Assembly (NCBI GenBank): GCA_030248215.1
Contig: JASANG010001444.1
Span: 29,061 to 93,060 of the forward strand
DNA: 64,000 bases
Reading direction: 5' to 3'
Source: Enoplolaimus lenunculus
Taxonomy: Eukaryota > Nematoda > Enoplea > Enoplida > Thoracostomopsidae
A program made the position numbers and the translations under genes. Below the pieces are notes generated by a model. It worked only from the letters and a program-made list of their open reading frames with translations. It did not search any database and was not told where the DNA came from. Positions 48,701 to 56,130 of this stretch are shown piece after piece. Each line of letters starts with the position of its first letter. Position 1 is the first letter of the stretch.

Positions 48701-51700
48701 AGTGATAAAGGTTAGTTGAAAATCGATTATTTGGTTTCTGCGGAACGCTCCAGCTTTATGCTTGATAGGTCCTGTAGCTCTCGAACTAATATGTGGTGAT
48801 GTTTGAAATTCAGCATATGTTTCAAAGTTGATTTGTCCTACTTCTGTGTATGATTAAGGTCCGCAGTTACAGTAGTTCGTCAGTTTGAAAACTTATCGCT
48901 AACTGGAGATAAGTGCGATGCGCATTTGGGAATATGGACCCTAGACGCAAAGATGGGCAGTCTTCAAAATTGAATCTTTATCGCACGGTTTAATATCTCG
49001 ACCGAACGTGAGGCTACTCGTTGTAGTAAAATCGGGAGCGCTGTGGGCCGAGGTGTGGTGTACTGCGAGCGAGTATTTGTTTAGCTATAAAACAGTGTTT
49101 TTTCGTTTTTGAGTCACGAAAGGTTAAGTCTTATATTCATACATGTAGGTTTTAGCAGCGAGAACTCGCAGCTGCAAGTTACACGAGTACCTTGCAGCTG
49201 CAAACGCTAAATTTTGACATGAAAGCCAAATTTCATAGACGGTAAAGTAGTAATTTATAAGACTTGCGCTGCCGTCCGTCTCGCAATCATAGCAAAATTT
49301 TCATGAAGGGCTCTATTATGGCATTGCATTCATATCCAATTTCCTGCCAGTCTGGTTATGATGCAATACGGTGAAACGGCTGTCTGAGCGTACTCGTTAT
49401 GTACAAGAGTAAAAATGCAGATAAAACATTGACAATGAATTTGAATTTTGCTATTTTAATAATTTAGACGCAAAATTGTCGTACAGTTTGGACGATGCTG
49501 GAAATGAAGACAGCACATTTGGAATGCGGACATCCAGTGGACAGTTGTTTATCAACGGACAACTTGATTATGAAACGAAACAGGTAAATGTTGTAGTTTA
49601 GTGTTGTTAGAGATTTAGGGCAGACACCATATTACGGATTTTAGCATTGTATTTTATTGACCGCTTTTTAAAAACGACGCAAAATAGTGAATTACTTAGA
49701 AGGTGCCGGACGGTGACGGACGGCTACGGACGGCGCCGCATGACAAAGAACACTTTAGGTTGCTTAGCTTTGATAGAATACCGGTAGGAGATATTTAGTT
49801 TTATATTTTGAAGAATAAAATGGATCGGAGAACTTGCAAATTGTAAACTCCAGTGTTGTTGATGCATATTTTTGGCTGAAATTTAGCTGGATTTGATTCG
49901 TTGTTTAGAAATACTATCTGACCGTGATTGCAAGTGACGGTGTCAACAAAGCGAGCACTAAAGTTGAAGTGGACGTTGGTGATGTTAACGATAACGCTCC
50001 GGTATTCGAACAGAAAGTCTACAAGTTGACGATGAAGGAAGAAAATGCTGATAACAAACCGTTGCCGCATTGGATATTGACGGTTAGTAGATGTGTCACA
50101 GTAACTGGCGGTTAGCCGGATAGGGATATAAGTCAAGCTGTCATGAAATATCCGAATGTGGTTTAGTATCCGGTGGAAAATCGACATCTGTCTCTAGTTT
50201 TGAAACGATCACCAACTTGCCATGATATTTGAAACCAAAATTCCCTCAAAGGCAAAGAGACTAAACAATTTAAATTTAATCATATTGTTGTATGTCTGAA
50301 TATTGGAATTTTCAATTAGCATTTGATTCAACATTTGGATGATTTCGTTATTCCGTGACGTTCGCTGGAATTTTGGTGAATTTTTGTAATTTTGAGTATT
50401 TATTACTTTGGGCCATGTTATTTATTAGTGGCCTGTCGACTTTTGTTTCTAATATTAATCTTGTTTCAAAAGCTGTTGCTGTTAGATTGTAGTAAATGCT
50501 GCCAGGGCCGGAGCAGACACCCCCATTTTAGGGGGGAGGGCCGCATCCTAACCGGTTAAAACAAAAGCCGCCGAAGTTTTAATATGCGCTTCACGACCGC
50601 TTCGCTCAAGAGTTTGGGTCCCCAATCCTGGAGTTTGGGGGAGCCCCCACCCCTGTGTGCTCCAGCACTGAATGCTGCACTGACATTTAGATAATTCCTT
50701 TACTATCACGCAGTGGAAATGTTATAAAAATTCACATTTTGCTTACAGGTACGCGCTGCCGACATGGACAGCCCTGATGAACAAATCCGGTATCAGCTGT
50801 TGGGACAAGGTGCAAAAGAATATTTTACTATCAACGATAAATCTGGTCAGATTTTTGTTCAAAAACCGCTCGATCGAGATCCACCCGAAGGCGCTGATGT
50901 CTGGAATTTAATTGTTCAGGTATGTGTTGCTTGGTATTAACTATGCGGTTTAAATTGTGACTTCCCCCTCTAATTGAGGGTGTGGTCGGGCAGAAATAAA
51001 ACGCGCGCTGGTACAATTTGTACCACGTAGAACCCCAGTAGTTGCTCACACACTTGCTTAAGAGCGATCTTCTATTCCTGGTGGTATTATCAAGAGTGGA
51101 TGGCATCTGTTGGACAAGTAGTACGCATATCGGTGGTGTAGAAAATGCCTAACAAACGTTGTGTTTAGCCACTTAAGTAAAAATATGCAGTAGCATTACA
51201 CGATCTGTGTAAAAATAGTATTAACTCCCTTTGCGTTTTGTTAGCATTTCATTTTTTTGTGTGTTTTTAAGGCAACGGACGAAAATGGACGTGGATTGTC
51301 CGGATATGCAGATGTGATCGTGACACTGCAAGACATCAATGACAATGCGCCGATATTCGAAAAAGGAACGGTGGTTGGATATGTCAAAGAAGAAGAAGAG
51401 CCACGTAAGTGGCTGGAGACATGCTGGTTTCCTTACGCCTGGGCTCAATGACCTTGATCGTAAATGCGTATAACACCTGTCACCAGTTAGCAATAGGTTT
51501 TCAAAATTCTTGAGTTGCGGATCTCAAAATTGGTACAGAATTATGACAAATTCAATGCGAAAAATGCGCTAAATTAAAATTTGTAACGTTCTACTGTTAC
51601 AGGTGCAACGGCTTAGGATTGTGCTTAAGGTTTTGTTTAGTCTTAGTGTTACATCGCGTCACTAGTCGTCTATAAAGGGTGTTTTGTATTTTTAGCACCA

Positions 51701-52820
51701 GATGGTATATGGGTAATGCCGATGACCGCAACGGACTACGATGATAAACGGCCGCCGAGTCGGAATGCAATTTTGTCGTATCACATTCAAAAGAACAAAG
51801 CTTTCACTGCGAACAAAGATATCTTTCGGATTGATCCGTTGTCAGGAAATCTTTATGTCATGGTAAGTCGAGACAGATTGTAGGGCAGCAATAACAGGGA
51901 TGGGGCGCTTCTATTTTGAAGTACCTTTCTAGTCCAACCCTAAACGCCATCATGCCTTTTGTACTAAGAATTCCAAGTTACGGGGCTAAAACATGGTCAC
52001 TTAATTTTTAGACAGGGGTCTCATAACCAGTAACCAGAATAAGTTTTCAATTTAATTTAAAAAAAAATGACTTGAAGTGTTAAATTTCACAGCAACATTA
52101 TATTGTTACCAACACAGCGAGCATTATATCAATTTAATCTGTGGTTGATTGGAATACCAATTCTTAATATCAGTAGCCCGTGGCCTTTCATAGCGCCTAC
52201 GCGATCTCGGCATGTAATATAAACCCATGCAACAGCTTACTGGGTTACTCTTGCTGTGACGGTAGTACGCAGGAGCAACAACAAAGCACTATAGAGTCAT
52301 GGACAGAACCAAGTACGCAATAATTGTGACTGCGTCTGCGATGGCGTTTTATACTCTCGTCTAGAATTCGTTTGCTGACGACCAGTGGCGTCTTCAAGCG
52401 TGATAGCAGTCTCGCGTTCCAAACATCGGTTGTAACCGTGCTTGTAAGCGATTGAAAATTTAAAAATAAGCAATCGCGACATGATTGTTGTAGCGACGAG
52501 TAGTTGTAATCACTTCTGCAAGCGATCGCCTGCAAGAAACCACCAATTGCTACCGGGACCGCGATTTAAAACGCGGTTACATTAGCTATCAATTCTGTTC
52601 GTGACTGCTATTGGAAAAGCAATGTTTGTGTTATGGTGAGGTTGTTGTTTTATCAATCATTTTGTTTTTCAGGTGAAACTTGATCGCGAAAACGCATCTC
52701 AACGGGCGTTTGAAATTGAAGTTGTCGCTAAAGACGATGGAAACCCTTCGTTGTCAGGTTGGTGTTTTTTAATTTAATTTTTTATTATAAACTCAGTGTT
52801 GGAGAAATTTAAACAATAAC

Positions 52821-52854
<34 letters not shown>

Positions 52855-55340
52855 TTAATAACAAGAATAATAAAGAGAAAAATTGCTTAGTAAGAAATCT
52901 GTGAGATCGCAAGTCCAGTACACAAGGTTCCAATACGAATTGCTCTTAAAGTTGGAAGCATACATTTTACGTACGAGGTATGGGGAGCATTGCGGCCTGT
53001 AGAGCATGGAACATTCCGGTCAAAAAATTGCCGGTTCCTGTTATTAGCCACTGAAGGCATTTGGCAAAACCTGGTATTTTAAAGAAAGTTTGATATACTC
53101 ATGAACTTTGTGCCAATTCTTTTGAGCATTTTGCTGGTAAAAATGATCCGTAAGACTACTTCTGTAAACTATTAATTTTTGTCACATTTTTTTCGATTTA
53201 TGCTTATTCATATGATTGTGAGCTTAGAGACTGTAATTTTGAAATAGTAATAATGCGCTTGCGTTGCGTTGTACCATGCTTGCCGCTCGCTTACTCCCTC
53301 GCGACTGAATCTGCTCAAGTATTCAAATTGCACATCCGACCATACCAAGTATTTAAAGGGCAGATTTACAAAATTTATGCAAATTACAATTACAATTTTT
53401 TGTTTTCAGGAACCGGAATTGCCCGGATTGAAGTGATCGATCGCAACGATAATCCGCCAACGTTTGAGTTTGAACGTTATGATGCAAGCGTCGAGGTAAT
53501 GCAACTTCCACAATAACATGCGTACACCAGGTGACTTTTGATGGGGTAGTGTCATGGACACTGAAGTCAAAAAAGCTTCAGTATCCTGAACGTTGAAGCC
53601 AAAAAGCTTCAGTGTCCTGGACATTGAAGCCATTGGCGTCAACGTTCAGGATGCTGAAGCTTCCCTTTTTGGCTTCAGCATCCTTCACACTGAAGCATTT
53701 TTGGTTTCAGCATGCCACCTGGTATACGCATGTTATTGTGGAAGTTGCATAAAAGCGAAGTTGAAATGCTACATTAAAATGTTTTCTACGCATGCATGAA
53801 ATACCGATGCTCTTGATATGGATGCATGTAATATGTTTAAATTGGCAAAGAAAACAAACAGTGTGCGTGACATAGGTTGATGGAACTGCATCCCTATTTT
53901 TAAAAAGTGTCTAGCAATATCACCAGTTTGGTAACTGGTTTTGCGAGTTTGCCAGTTGCTCGAAAGCGTGCTAATAGTTTGGCTTGTAAGCTTAGAAGTT
54001 GATGGGAAGTTTGATTATATTATTATGTATTGCGATAATTGTATTGAGCGTATTTTTTTTGTTTTGCTTGCGTATGTTTTGGTTTAATATTTTTGTTCTG
54101 ATTTTTGGTTTCAGGAAACAGCGAAAATCGGTTTCGCTGTTATGACGCTATCGGCAAAAGATCCAGATGATGAAGCTGAAGACAATTTGTTGACATACGA
54201 AAGTAAGTGATTTTAAACCAATTTCTCATTAAACGTTTATAGGATGGGACTTGTGGGTTTGTGTTACAACGTGTGACAATTACCAATAGTGTTTGCATTC
54301 GAAGCAGGTTCTTTTTAGTCTGTTGATAACTACGAATAGATTTGCCGAGCTGGTATGGAAACAACAAAGGAAGTATAAGGAACCCGGATAGATGCTACTT
54401 TTAGCGTCGTCCCGTTTTTTGTGAGCTGCAAAAGAGTAGGATTAGATTTTAGATTATTTTTTATTCAAGCTTAGGCTTAGGTTTTCACTTTTCAACGCTT
54501 AAGCTTAGGCTTTGGAATATAATTAATCTACAGTTACGACCCAGAAATTACATTGGCCAGAACTGTAAATCGTCTAGTTAGGTGACAATGAATAATAACG
54601 TATGTGGTGATTGTCTGACAAATCTTAATTAGTCACTAACGAATTATTGGTGTGTGTGTGGCATTGTTTATTCGAGCTGGTTTATATACCTTGCCACCTC
54701 TAATGATGTTGAAAAAATAGTATTTCTGTTAAGTAAATTTTAGCTGAGACCAAAGCCCGTATTTTCAAATGTGTGTAGCACCTATTACCAGGTGGTGATA
54801 GGTCTTGTAACTTTCAAACCAGAGAATGATGAGGTTTGAAATTCAGCAAATTTACTGCATTTGGTATACTCTACTTCTGTGCAAATTTTGATATCTACAG
54901 ATGCAACAACTCGTTAGTTTGAAAACCTAGTACTAACTGGTTTGTAGGTGCTATATGCATTTGAGAATATAAGCCCTAATGTTGTATTGTTGTAAACTGT
55001 GTGTAGTGCCTATCGCCAGTTAGTTAGTAATAGGGTTTGAAACAACTATCTCAGCTTACGTGTAAAACAAATTCTGTTCAATCAGTACGTCAACACTACT
55101 GTTGAGCCTATCGCTATTTGATAATCCTTTTTACTTTATAAGGCTTACTAAACAACGCGAAGGCGCTATGTGTATTTAAGGATATGGGCAAAAAACTACG
55201 CTTGTGCTGTGACCGCGTCTATGATTACGAATATTTTAATTTCAGTAATTGAAGATGGAAGTTTTGCGACGAACTTTTTCTACATGACCAGTGAACCAGA
55301 CAGCTCTGGCTCCCGAGTTGGCGTGCTTCGAGTCGAAAAG
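34590..55340 (+). CDS. hmr-1: Neural-type classical cadherin (HMR-1/CadN-like), 29 exons, 3' end outside window
   Basis: This gene encodes a calcium-dependent homophilic adhesion receptor. Family members act at the cell surface in epithelia and axons and bind beta-catenin through a cytoplasmic tail. Joining 29 exons across GT-AG introns keeps one reading frame of about 2,040 residues from the first ATG, or about 1,860 from the ATG at 35145. After a furin-type RPKR site near residue 636 there are twelve complete cadherin repeats with linkers such as DVNDNSPVF, DINDNKPDF and DINDNAPYF, LDRE/FDRE motifs, and the start of a thirteenth. Repeat order and details, including a paired cysteine (DDGCC) in the fifth repeat and the TGPNR segment in the ninth, match my memory of Drosophila CadN; this was not aligned. 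The LamG/EGF modules, transmembrane helix and tail are missing, so the gene must continue past a final intron of more than 8.6 kb. The symbol follows the nematode orthologue and is inferred. My hand count of exon 12 is one base off frame, which may be a counting error. Confidence 0.88.
34634..36066. promoter_or_regulatory. Cluster of TGACGTCA (CRE/ATF-type) palindromes within cadherin exon 1
   Basis: Perfect TGACGTCA octamers occur at about 34634, 34960, 35044, 35125, 35146 and 36059, with one-mismatch versions at 34930, 34981, 35002 and 36048. Chance would predict far less than one perfect site in 1.4 kb. Most lie before the preferred start ATG at 35145. In the reading frame they encode the recurring MTS, VTS or DVT tripeptides. 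Binding by CREB/ATF-type factors is inferred from the motif only. Confidence 0.4.
37377..37459 (+). CDS. hmr-1: Cadherin exon 2: end of repeat 1
   Basis: The acceptor TTTTCAG precedes the exon and the donor GTATGA follows. It encodes VEILVQDVDEPPKFITAP, the calcium linker closing the first mature repeat. It begins in phase 1 and ends in phase 0. Confidence 0.88.
38125..38236 (+). CDS. hmr-1: Cadherin exon 3: repeat 2, first part
   Basis: It follows the acceptor TTTTTTAG and ends at GGAC|GTGAGT. It encodes AVVPIETQPDITIFKF and then ARDENGDGDRDVTY, with the acidic calcium-binding cluster. It ends in phase 1. Confidence 0.88.
38655..38761 (+). CDS. hmr-1: Cadherin exon 4: repeat 2, middle
   Basis: The acceptor GTTTTAG joins a split proline codon. 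It encodes DAKFTIDNLGRVRT and then YKVHVQACEAD, the strand and core pattern of a cadherin fold. The donor is GTAAGT and the end is phase 0. Confidence 0.85.
38950..39156. mobile_element. PIF/Harbinger-like MITE (family C) in cadherin intron 4
   Basis: TTA then GGGTTGCGCTGTA at the left, and TATAGCGCCACCC then TAA at the right. The body is rich in GGCGCCGTCCGTCACC and its inverse, so it can fold into a long hairpin. Confidence 0.8.
39470..39606 (+). CDS. hmr-1: Cadherin exon 5: end of repeat 2, start of repeat 3
   Basis: The acceptor GATTTTAG precedes EKKELGKQRQ. MREPQFLEESYEVSVAED then follows, a linker with an atypical calcium motif (GGMREPQF in place of DVNDNAPxF), as in this region of CadN. 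It ends in phase 2 at CCAG|GTTTGT. Confidence 0.83.
40002..40201 (+). CDS. hmr-1: Cadherin exon 6: repeat 3 core
   Basis: The acceptor TTTTAG completes a split serine. It encodes VVHIQAKSF, then YYSMFESNAGG, FAIEETSGVVRLLKALDADD and HFLK. The IEETSGVVRL stretch is the usual cadherin strand D/E motif. It ends in phase 1 before GTTAGT. Confidence 0.85.
40507..40653 (+). CDS. hmr-1: Cadherin exon 7: end of repeat 3, start of repeat 4
   Basis: It encodes STADLVIKIADVNDNSPVF, a canonical linker, then YSKNVKENVPIGQTILE, the start of repeat 4. The acceptor is TTTAAG, the donor GTGAGG and the end is phase 1. Confidence 0.9.
40890..41092 (+). CDS. hmr-1: Cadherin exon 8: repeat 4 core
   Basis: It follows ATGTTTTAG and encodes VALDKDRGVNADVKYTVD, then FTVNENGHISAQRRLDAD and FKVHAQDKGVPTRTTYAD. 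LDAD and AQDKG are the expected calcium-site motifs. It ends in phase 0 before GTGAGT. Confidence 0.9.
41404..41538 (+). CDS. hmr-1: Cadherin exon 9: end of repeat 4, start of repeat 5
   Basis: It encodes VHITTENVNDEAPIF, then YVAEDAQFGTPIITIESKDP. The linker has NDEAP rather than NDNAP. The acceptor is TTTTTAG, the donor GTAAGC and the exon is phase 0 at both ends. Confidence 0.9.
41726..41807 (+). CDS. hmr-1: Cadherin exon 10: repeat 5, middle
   Basis: It encodes DKVTYAFRLANGETALEDGF and FSIDAPTG. The acceptor is TTTTCAG, the donor GTAATT and the end is phase 1. The short exon fits the frame on both sides. Confidence 0.88.
42012..42164 (+). CDS. hmr-1: Cadherin exon 11: repeat 5 with conserved Cys pair
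   Basis: It encodes TIKLSSAVEPNG, then YNLTVIATDDDGCCEPKAG and HSSAAIVII. The adjacent cysteines after the DDDG calcium site are also present in CadN at this position, as I recall it. The acceptor is TTGAAG, the donor GTAAGC and the end is phase 1. Confidence 0.88.
42850..42955 (+). CDS. hmr-1: Cadherin exon 12: end of repeat 5, start of repeat 6
   Basis: It encodes GIKDVNNNKPVFKECDTY, then AKVPEGKHRDLSIIS. Both halves are cadherin-like, but by my count the exon is one base short of keeping frame between them, near 42900. I treat this as a likely counting error rather than a frameshift. The donor is GTATGA. Confidence 0.8.
43191..43266 (-). repeat. tRNA-like sequence (SINE head or tRNA relic) in intron 12
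   Basis: On the minus strand GGGGTTCGAATCCC is a good B box. About 50 bases before it CTCCTAAAGTGAGCAGC resembles an A-box region. The stem pairing is poor, so a SINE head or relic is more likely than a working tRNA. Confidence 0.3.
43427..43603 (+). CDS. hmr-1: Cadherin exon 13: repeat 6 core
   Basis: It encodes VKATDDDSGLNGQISYSIY, then PFLINASTGELM and VEFDREERPFEDVTVK. These are standard cadherin motifs (ATDDDSGxNG, INxSTGEL, FDRE). It is phase 0 at both ends and the donor is GTGAGT. Confidence 0.92.
43613..43827 (+). mobile_element. Family H MITE in cadherin intron 13
   Basis: Inner ends ACTTATTAACAGTTGGTGAT and CCAGCTAGTGATAGGTGC..CACATTTGAGAATACTGGCC are inverted relatives. It starts only about 10 bases after the exon 13 donor. 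Confidence 0.55.
44281..44440 (+). CDS. hmr-1: Cadherin exon 14: end of repeat 6, start of repeat 7
   Basis: It encodes GTDKGDRPLIGFCHFTVAI, then QDINDNKPDFDRQEY and SIGKSVLTVFA. The acceptor is GTTCCAG, the donor GTATTG and the end is phase 1. Confidence 0.92.
44841..45060 (+). mobile_element. Family H MITE in cadherin intron 14, degenerate
   Basis: CTGTATTTTCAAATGTGTGT and AGCACGTATCACCAGTTG match the left end at 54755. The right part is diverged. Confidence 0.5.
45178..45326 (+). CDS. hmr-1: Cadherin exon 15: repeat 7, first part
   Basis: It encodes DDRDAPSNARISYSLATEN, then SFFDIRNSSGEIVLVKSIP. The acceptor is TTGACAG, the donor GTAAGT and the end is phase 0. Confidence 0.9.
45486..45721 (+). 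CDS. hmr-1: Cadherin exon 16: end of repeat 7, start of repeat 8
   Basis: It encodes KRELRFLVNASDNGDPPLW, then LLKIADSDQPFPVFQPS and ERTVLENIPLNTILFRCC. The linker has DSDQPFPVF in place of DxNDNxPxF, so this interdomain site is expected to bind calcium weakly. It ends in phase 2. Confidence 0.9.
45895..46140 (+). repeat. hAT-like family M fragment in intron 16
   Basis: GTGCCAAACGGAACTGGATT, ACCGGAATCGGAGCTG and TCGGAACTCCGTTTGCA are in the family M order but the middle is deleted. Confidence 0.45.
46326..46479 (+). CDS. hmr-1: Cadherin exon 17: repeat 8 core
   Basis: It encodes GIFRAFQEKKGRTDCAVIR, then NMKPLDFERVKRYDLTLSAS. The LDFE and YDLTLSAS strand pattern is typical. The acceptor is TTTTTAG, the donor GTAAGT and the end is phase 0. 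Confidence 0.88.
46637..47002 (+). mobile_element. hAT-like MITE, GGAACAGGAA family, in cadherin intron 17
   Basis: CAACAGGAACTAAACTTTGC to GGAACAGGAATTCTGG..CTCTG, with TTTCATCATCAAGTTTGCG and GATTAGACATAATTTG inside, as at 18752-19150. Confidence 0.6.
47191..47388 (+). CDS. hmr-1: Cadherin exon 18: end of repeat 8, start of repeat 9
   Basis: It encodes LTIFVNDVNDNIPKFQGDRF, then VKEEQEPMPFRGPAITQAVA and DSDSADNGYNK. It is phase 0 at both ends and the donor is GTACAG. Confidence 0.92.
47418..47712. mobile_element. PIF/Harbinger-like MITE (family C) in cadherin intron 18
   Basis: TTA then GGGTTGCGCTACACTTTTG at the left and GTATAGCGCACAC then TAA at the right. The interior repeats GACGGACGGCGCCG-type units and their inverse. 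Confidence 0.8.
48120..48297 (+). CDS. hmr-1: Cadherin exon 19: repeat 9 core
   Basis: It encodes VMYSIYDGPYSKLFVINPED, then GRIWANAKFDREK and IIEVEAQDSAPSALP, ending GSTGPNR. The EARDxAPSA..GPN segment is also found in CadN. It ends in phase 1 before GTAAGT. Confidence 0.92.
48316..48420. repeat. Family H fragment in intron 19
   Basis: GTAGTACCTATCACTAGTTA and TTCGAACCCGTGATTAGTGA are family H left-end sequences. Confidence 0.45.
48567..48710 (+). CDS. hmr-1: Cadherin exon 20: end of repeat 9, start of repeat 10
   Basis: It encodes IVKVQIVIEDINDNAPYF, then LYEVKIDENAEQGQGVLTVK and AHDSDK. The acceptor is TTTCAG, the donor GTTAGT and the end is phase 1. Confidence 0.92.
48750..48953. mobile_element. 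Family H MITE in intron 20
   Basis: TTGATAGGTCCTGTAGCTCTC to GTTTGAAAACTTATCGCTAA and CATTTGGGAATATGGACCCT. It shares GTTTGAAATTCAGCA with the copy at 54755. Confidence 0.55.
49468..49583 (+). CDS. hmr-1: Cadherin exon 21: repeat 10 core
   Basis: It encodes DAKLSYSLDDAGNEDSTFGM, then SSGQLFINGQLDYETKQ. The LDYE motif is canonical. The acceptor is AATTTAG and the donor GTAAAT; it is phase 0 at the end. Confidence 0.9.
49690..49757. repeat. Family C remnant in intron 21
   Basis: Only AGGTGCCGGACGGTGACGGA and CGGACGGCGCCGCATGAC remain of a Harbinger-like MITE. Confidence 0.45.
49909..50082 (+). CDS. hmr-1: Cadherin exon 22: end of repeat 10, start of repeat 11
   Basis: It encodes YYLTVIASDGVNKAS, then VDVGDVNDNAPVFEQKVY and MKEENADNKPLPHWILT. 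It is phase 0 at both ends and the donor is GTTAGT. Confidence 0.92.
50503..50670. mobile_element. hAT-like MITE in cadherin intron 22 with perfect 8-bp duplication
   Basis: CAGGGCCGGAGCAGACACCC at the left and GTGTGCTCCAGCACTG at the right are inverted. Flanked by AATGCTGC on both sides (50495-50502 and 50671-50678). G- and C-runs lie at the inner edges. Confidence 0.82.
50749..50919 (+). CDS. hmr-1: Cadherin exon 23: repeat 11 core
   Basis: It encodes VRAADMDSPDEQIRYQLLGQ, then YFTINDKSGQIFVQKPLDRD and VWNLIVQ. It is phase 0 at both ends, with acceptor CTTACAG and donor GTATGT. Confidence 0.92.
50960..51060. repeat. Family I MITE half copy in intron 23
   Basis: CTTCCCCCTCTAATTGAGGG, TGGTACAATTTGTACCACGT and GTTGCTCACACACTTGCT match the inner and right parts of the copy at 3709-3986. 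Confidence 0.5.
51272..51404 (+). CDS. hmr-1: Cadherin exon 24: end of repeat 11, start of repeat 12
   Basis: It encodes ATDENGRGLSGYADVIVTL, then QDINDNAPIFEKGTV and YVKEEEEP. The acceptor is TTTTTAAG, the donor GTAAGT and the end is phase 1. Confidence 0.92.
51696..51862 (+). CDS. hmr-1: Cadherin exon 25: repeat 12 core
   Basis: It encodes GIWVMPMTATDYDDKRPPSR, then ILSYHIQKN and FRIDPLSGNLYVM. The ATDYDD calcium cluster matches CadN at this position. The end is phase 0 before GTAAGT. Confidence 0.9.
52200..52560. other. Unassigned moderate-GC block in intron 25
   Basis: It differs from the AT-rich intron around it. Short antisense open frames cover it but are not recognisable. It may be another decayed repeat. 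Confidence 0.3.
52673..52757 (+). CDS. hmr-1: Cadherin exon 26: repeat 12, LDRE strand
   Basis: It encodes VKLDRENASQRAFEIEVVAK, then DDGNPSLS. The acceptor is TTTTTCAG, the donor GTTGGT and the end is phase 1. Confidence 0.9.
52816..52872. repeat. (AAT)n microsatellite in intron 26
   Basis: A run of AAT units from about 52816 to 52870 with few interruptions. Confidence 0.95.
53410..53495 (+). CDS. hmr-1: Cadherin exon 27: end of repeat 12
   Basis: It encodes TGIARIEVIDRNDNPPTFEF, then YDASVE. The linker is DRNDNPPTF. The donor GTAATG lies directly beside a 33-bp inverted-repeat arm that starts at 53501. Confidence 0.9.
53501..53748. mobile_element. Fold-back MITE in intron 27, next to the exon 27 donor
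   Basis: The left arm (53501-53533, GCAACTTCCACAATAACATG..) and right arm (53716-53748) are inverted repeats with about one mismatch in 33 bases. The interior has further self-complementary pieces built on CTTCAGTGTCC/GGACACTGAAG and AAGCCAAAAAGCTTCAG. The left arm starts about five bases after the GT of the donor. Confidence 0.85.
54115..54202 (+). CDS. hmr-1: Cadherin exon 28: start of repeat 13
   Basis: It encodes ETAKIGFAVMTLSAKDPDDE, then AEDNLLTYE. The acceptor is TTTCAG, the donor GTAAGT and the end is phase 1. Confidence 0.9.
54386..54558 (+). mobile_element. MITE family A copy 6 in cadherin intron 28, degenerate
   Basis: GATGCTACTTTTAGCGTCG at the left and TTACGACCCAGAAATTACAT plus TGGCC at the right. 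CTTAGGCTTAGG remains inside with GAGTAGGATTAGATTTTAGA, as in copy 4. Confidence 0.65.
54755..54974 (+). mobile_element. Family H MITE, best copy, in cadherin intron 28
   Basis: GCCCGTATTTTCAAATGTGT plus GTAGCACCTATTACC at the left is the inverse of GTAGGTGCTATATGCATTTG plus AGAATATAAGCCC at the right. Confidence 0.65.
55246..55340 (+). CDS. hmr-1: Cadherin exon 29: repeat 13, last exon seen in window
   Basis: It encodes IIEDGSFATNFFYMTSEPD, then SGSRVGVLRVEK. It ends in phase 0 before GTAAGT. The expected next motif (an LDYE strand) was not found in the remaining 8.6 kb, so the next exon must lie beyond 64,000. Confidence 0.85.
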
Positions 55341-55593
55341 GTAAGTGAATGTCAGTTGAAAACTGTTAGCGGTAGATGTGGCGTATCCATGAGTTTAGTA
55401 TAATCACATCTTTTTTGGGGGGTTCTGTCTGCTGGGGAGATTTGCCGGTGACACGCCGGCAGTCGACATAATAGTAGTGGCAAAGTTGATAGTTTAAAGG
55501 ATTAATATTTCGGTCTCTTAGACGAGGTGGTGGTATTGAACTCATGGACAGGCTGTTGGATGCAATATTTGTTTAATTGGATTTTTCAATGCA

Positions 55594-55747
55594 TTAGGGT
55601 GGTGCTATACTTTTGATGATGCCCTGCGCAGTCCGTCACCCATACCACAACACGCACGTTTATTGACGCGTGGAACAGCATTTGAATTTTTTGAACAAAA
55701 AATTTGTGGCGTTGCGGCGTCGCATGACAGGTATAGCGGCACCCTTA
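55594..55747. mobile_element. PIF/Harbinger-like MITE (family C)
   Basis: TTA then GGGTGGTGCTATACTTTTG at the left and GGTATAGCGGCACCC then TTA at the right; both flanks are TTA. Confidence 0.75.
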
Positions 55748-56130
55748 TTGTGAACTTGGTTTAAGATTAAGCATGTGCGGTTGTACGTGCAACCCTATGG
55801 AGCCATCAGGAGGTTTAGGTTGAACGGAACTGAGTTCAGCCGTGCGCTCTGTTAGTCGATCACAGTACGCCAAGTGATGGTATATTCTCAAATGGATGTA
55901 GCATCTGTTACAGTAGCTGACAGCTTGGAATGGGCTTTGATTTGTAATTGCCGGATGGAACATCTATCATTGAATGTTGATTTACGTGTATTTATGGAGA
56001 CCGTAGTGTATGTAAGCATGGGAGACATGCTTGTTCGTGTGTATATGTAAATGCACTATACTGTATAGTATGCTTGCCGGCGGCATACGGTCGATACGTT
56101 ATAGTCGATGAAAAAATACGGAGACGGACT

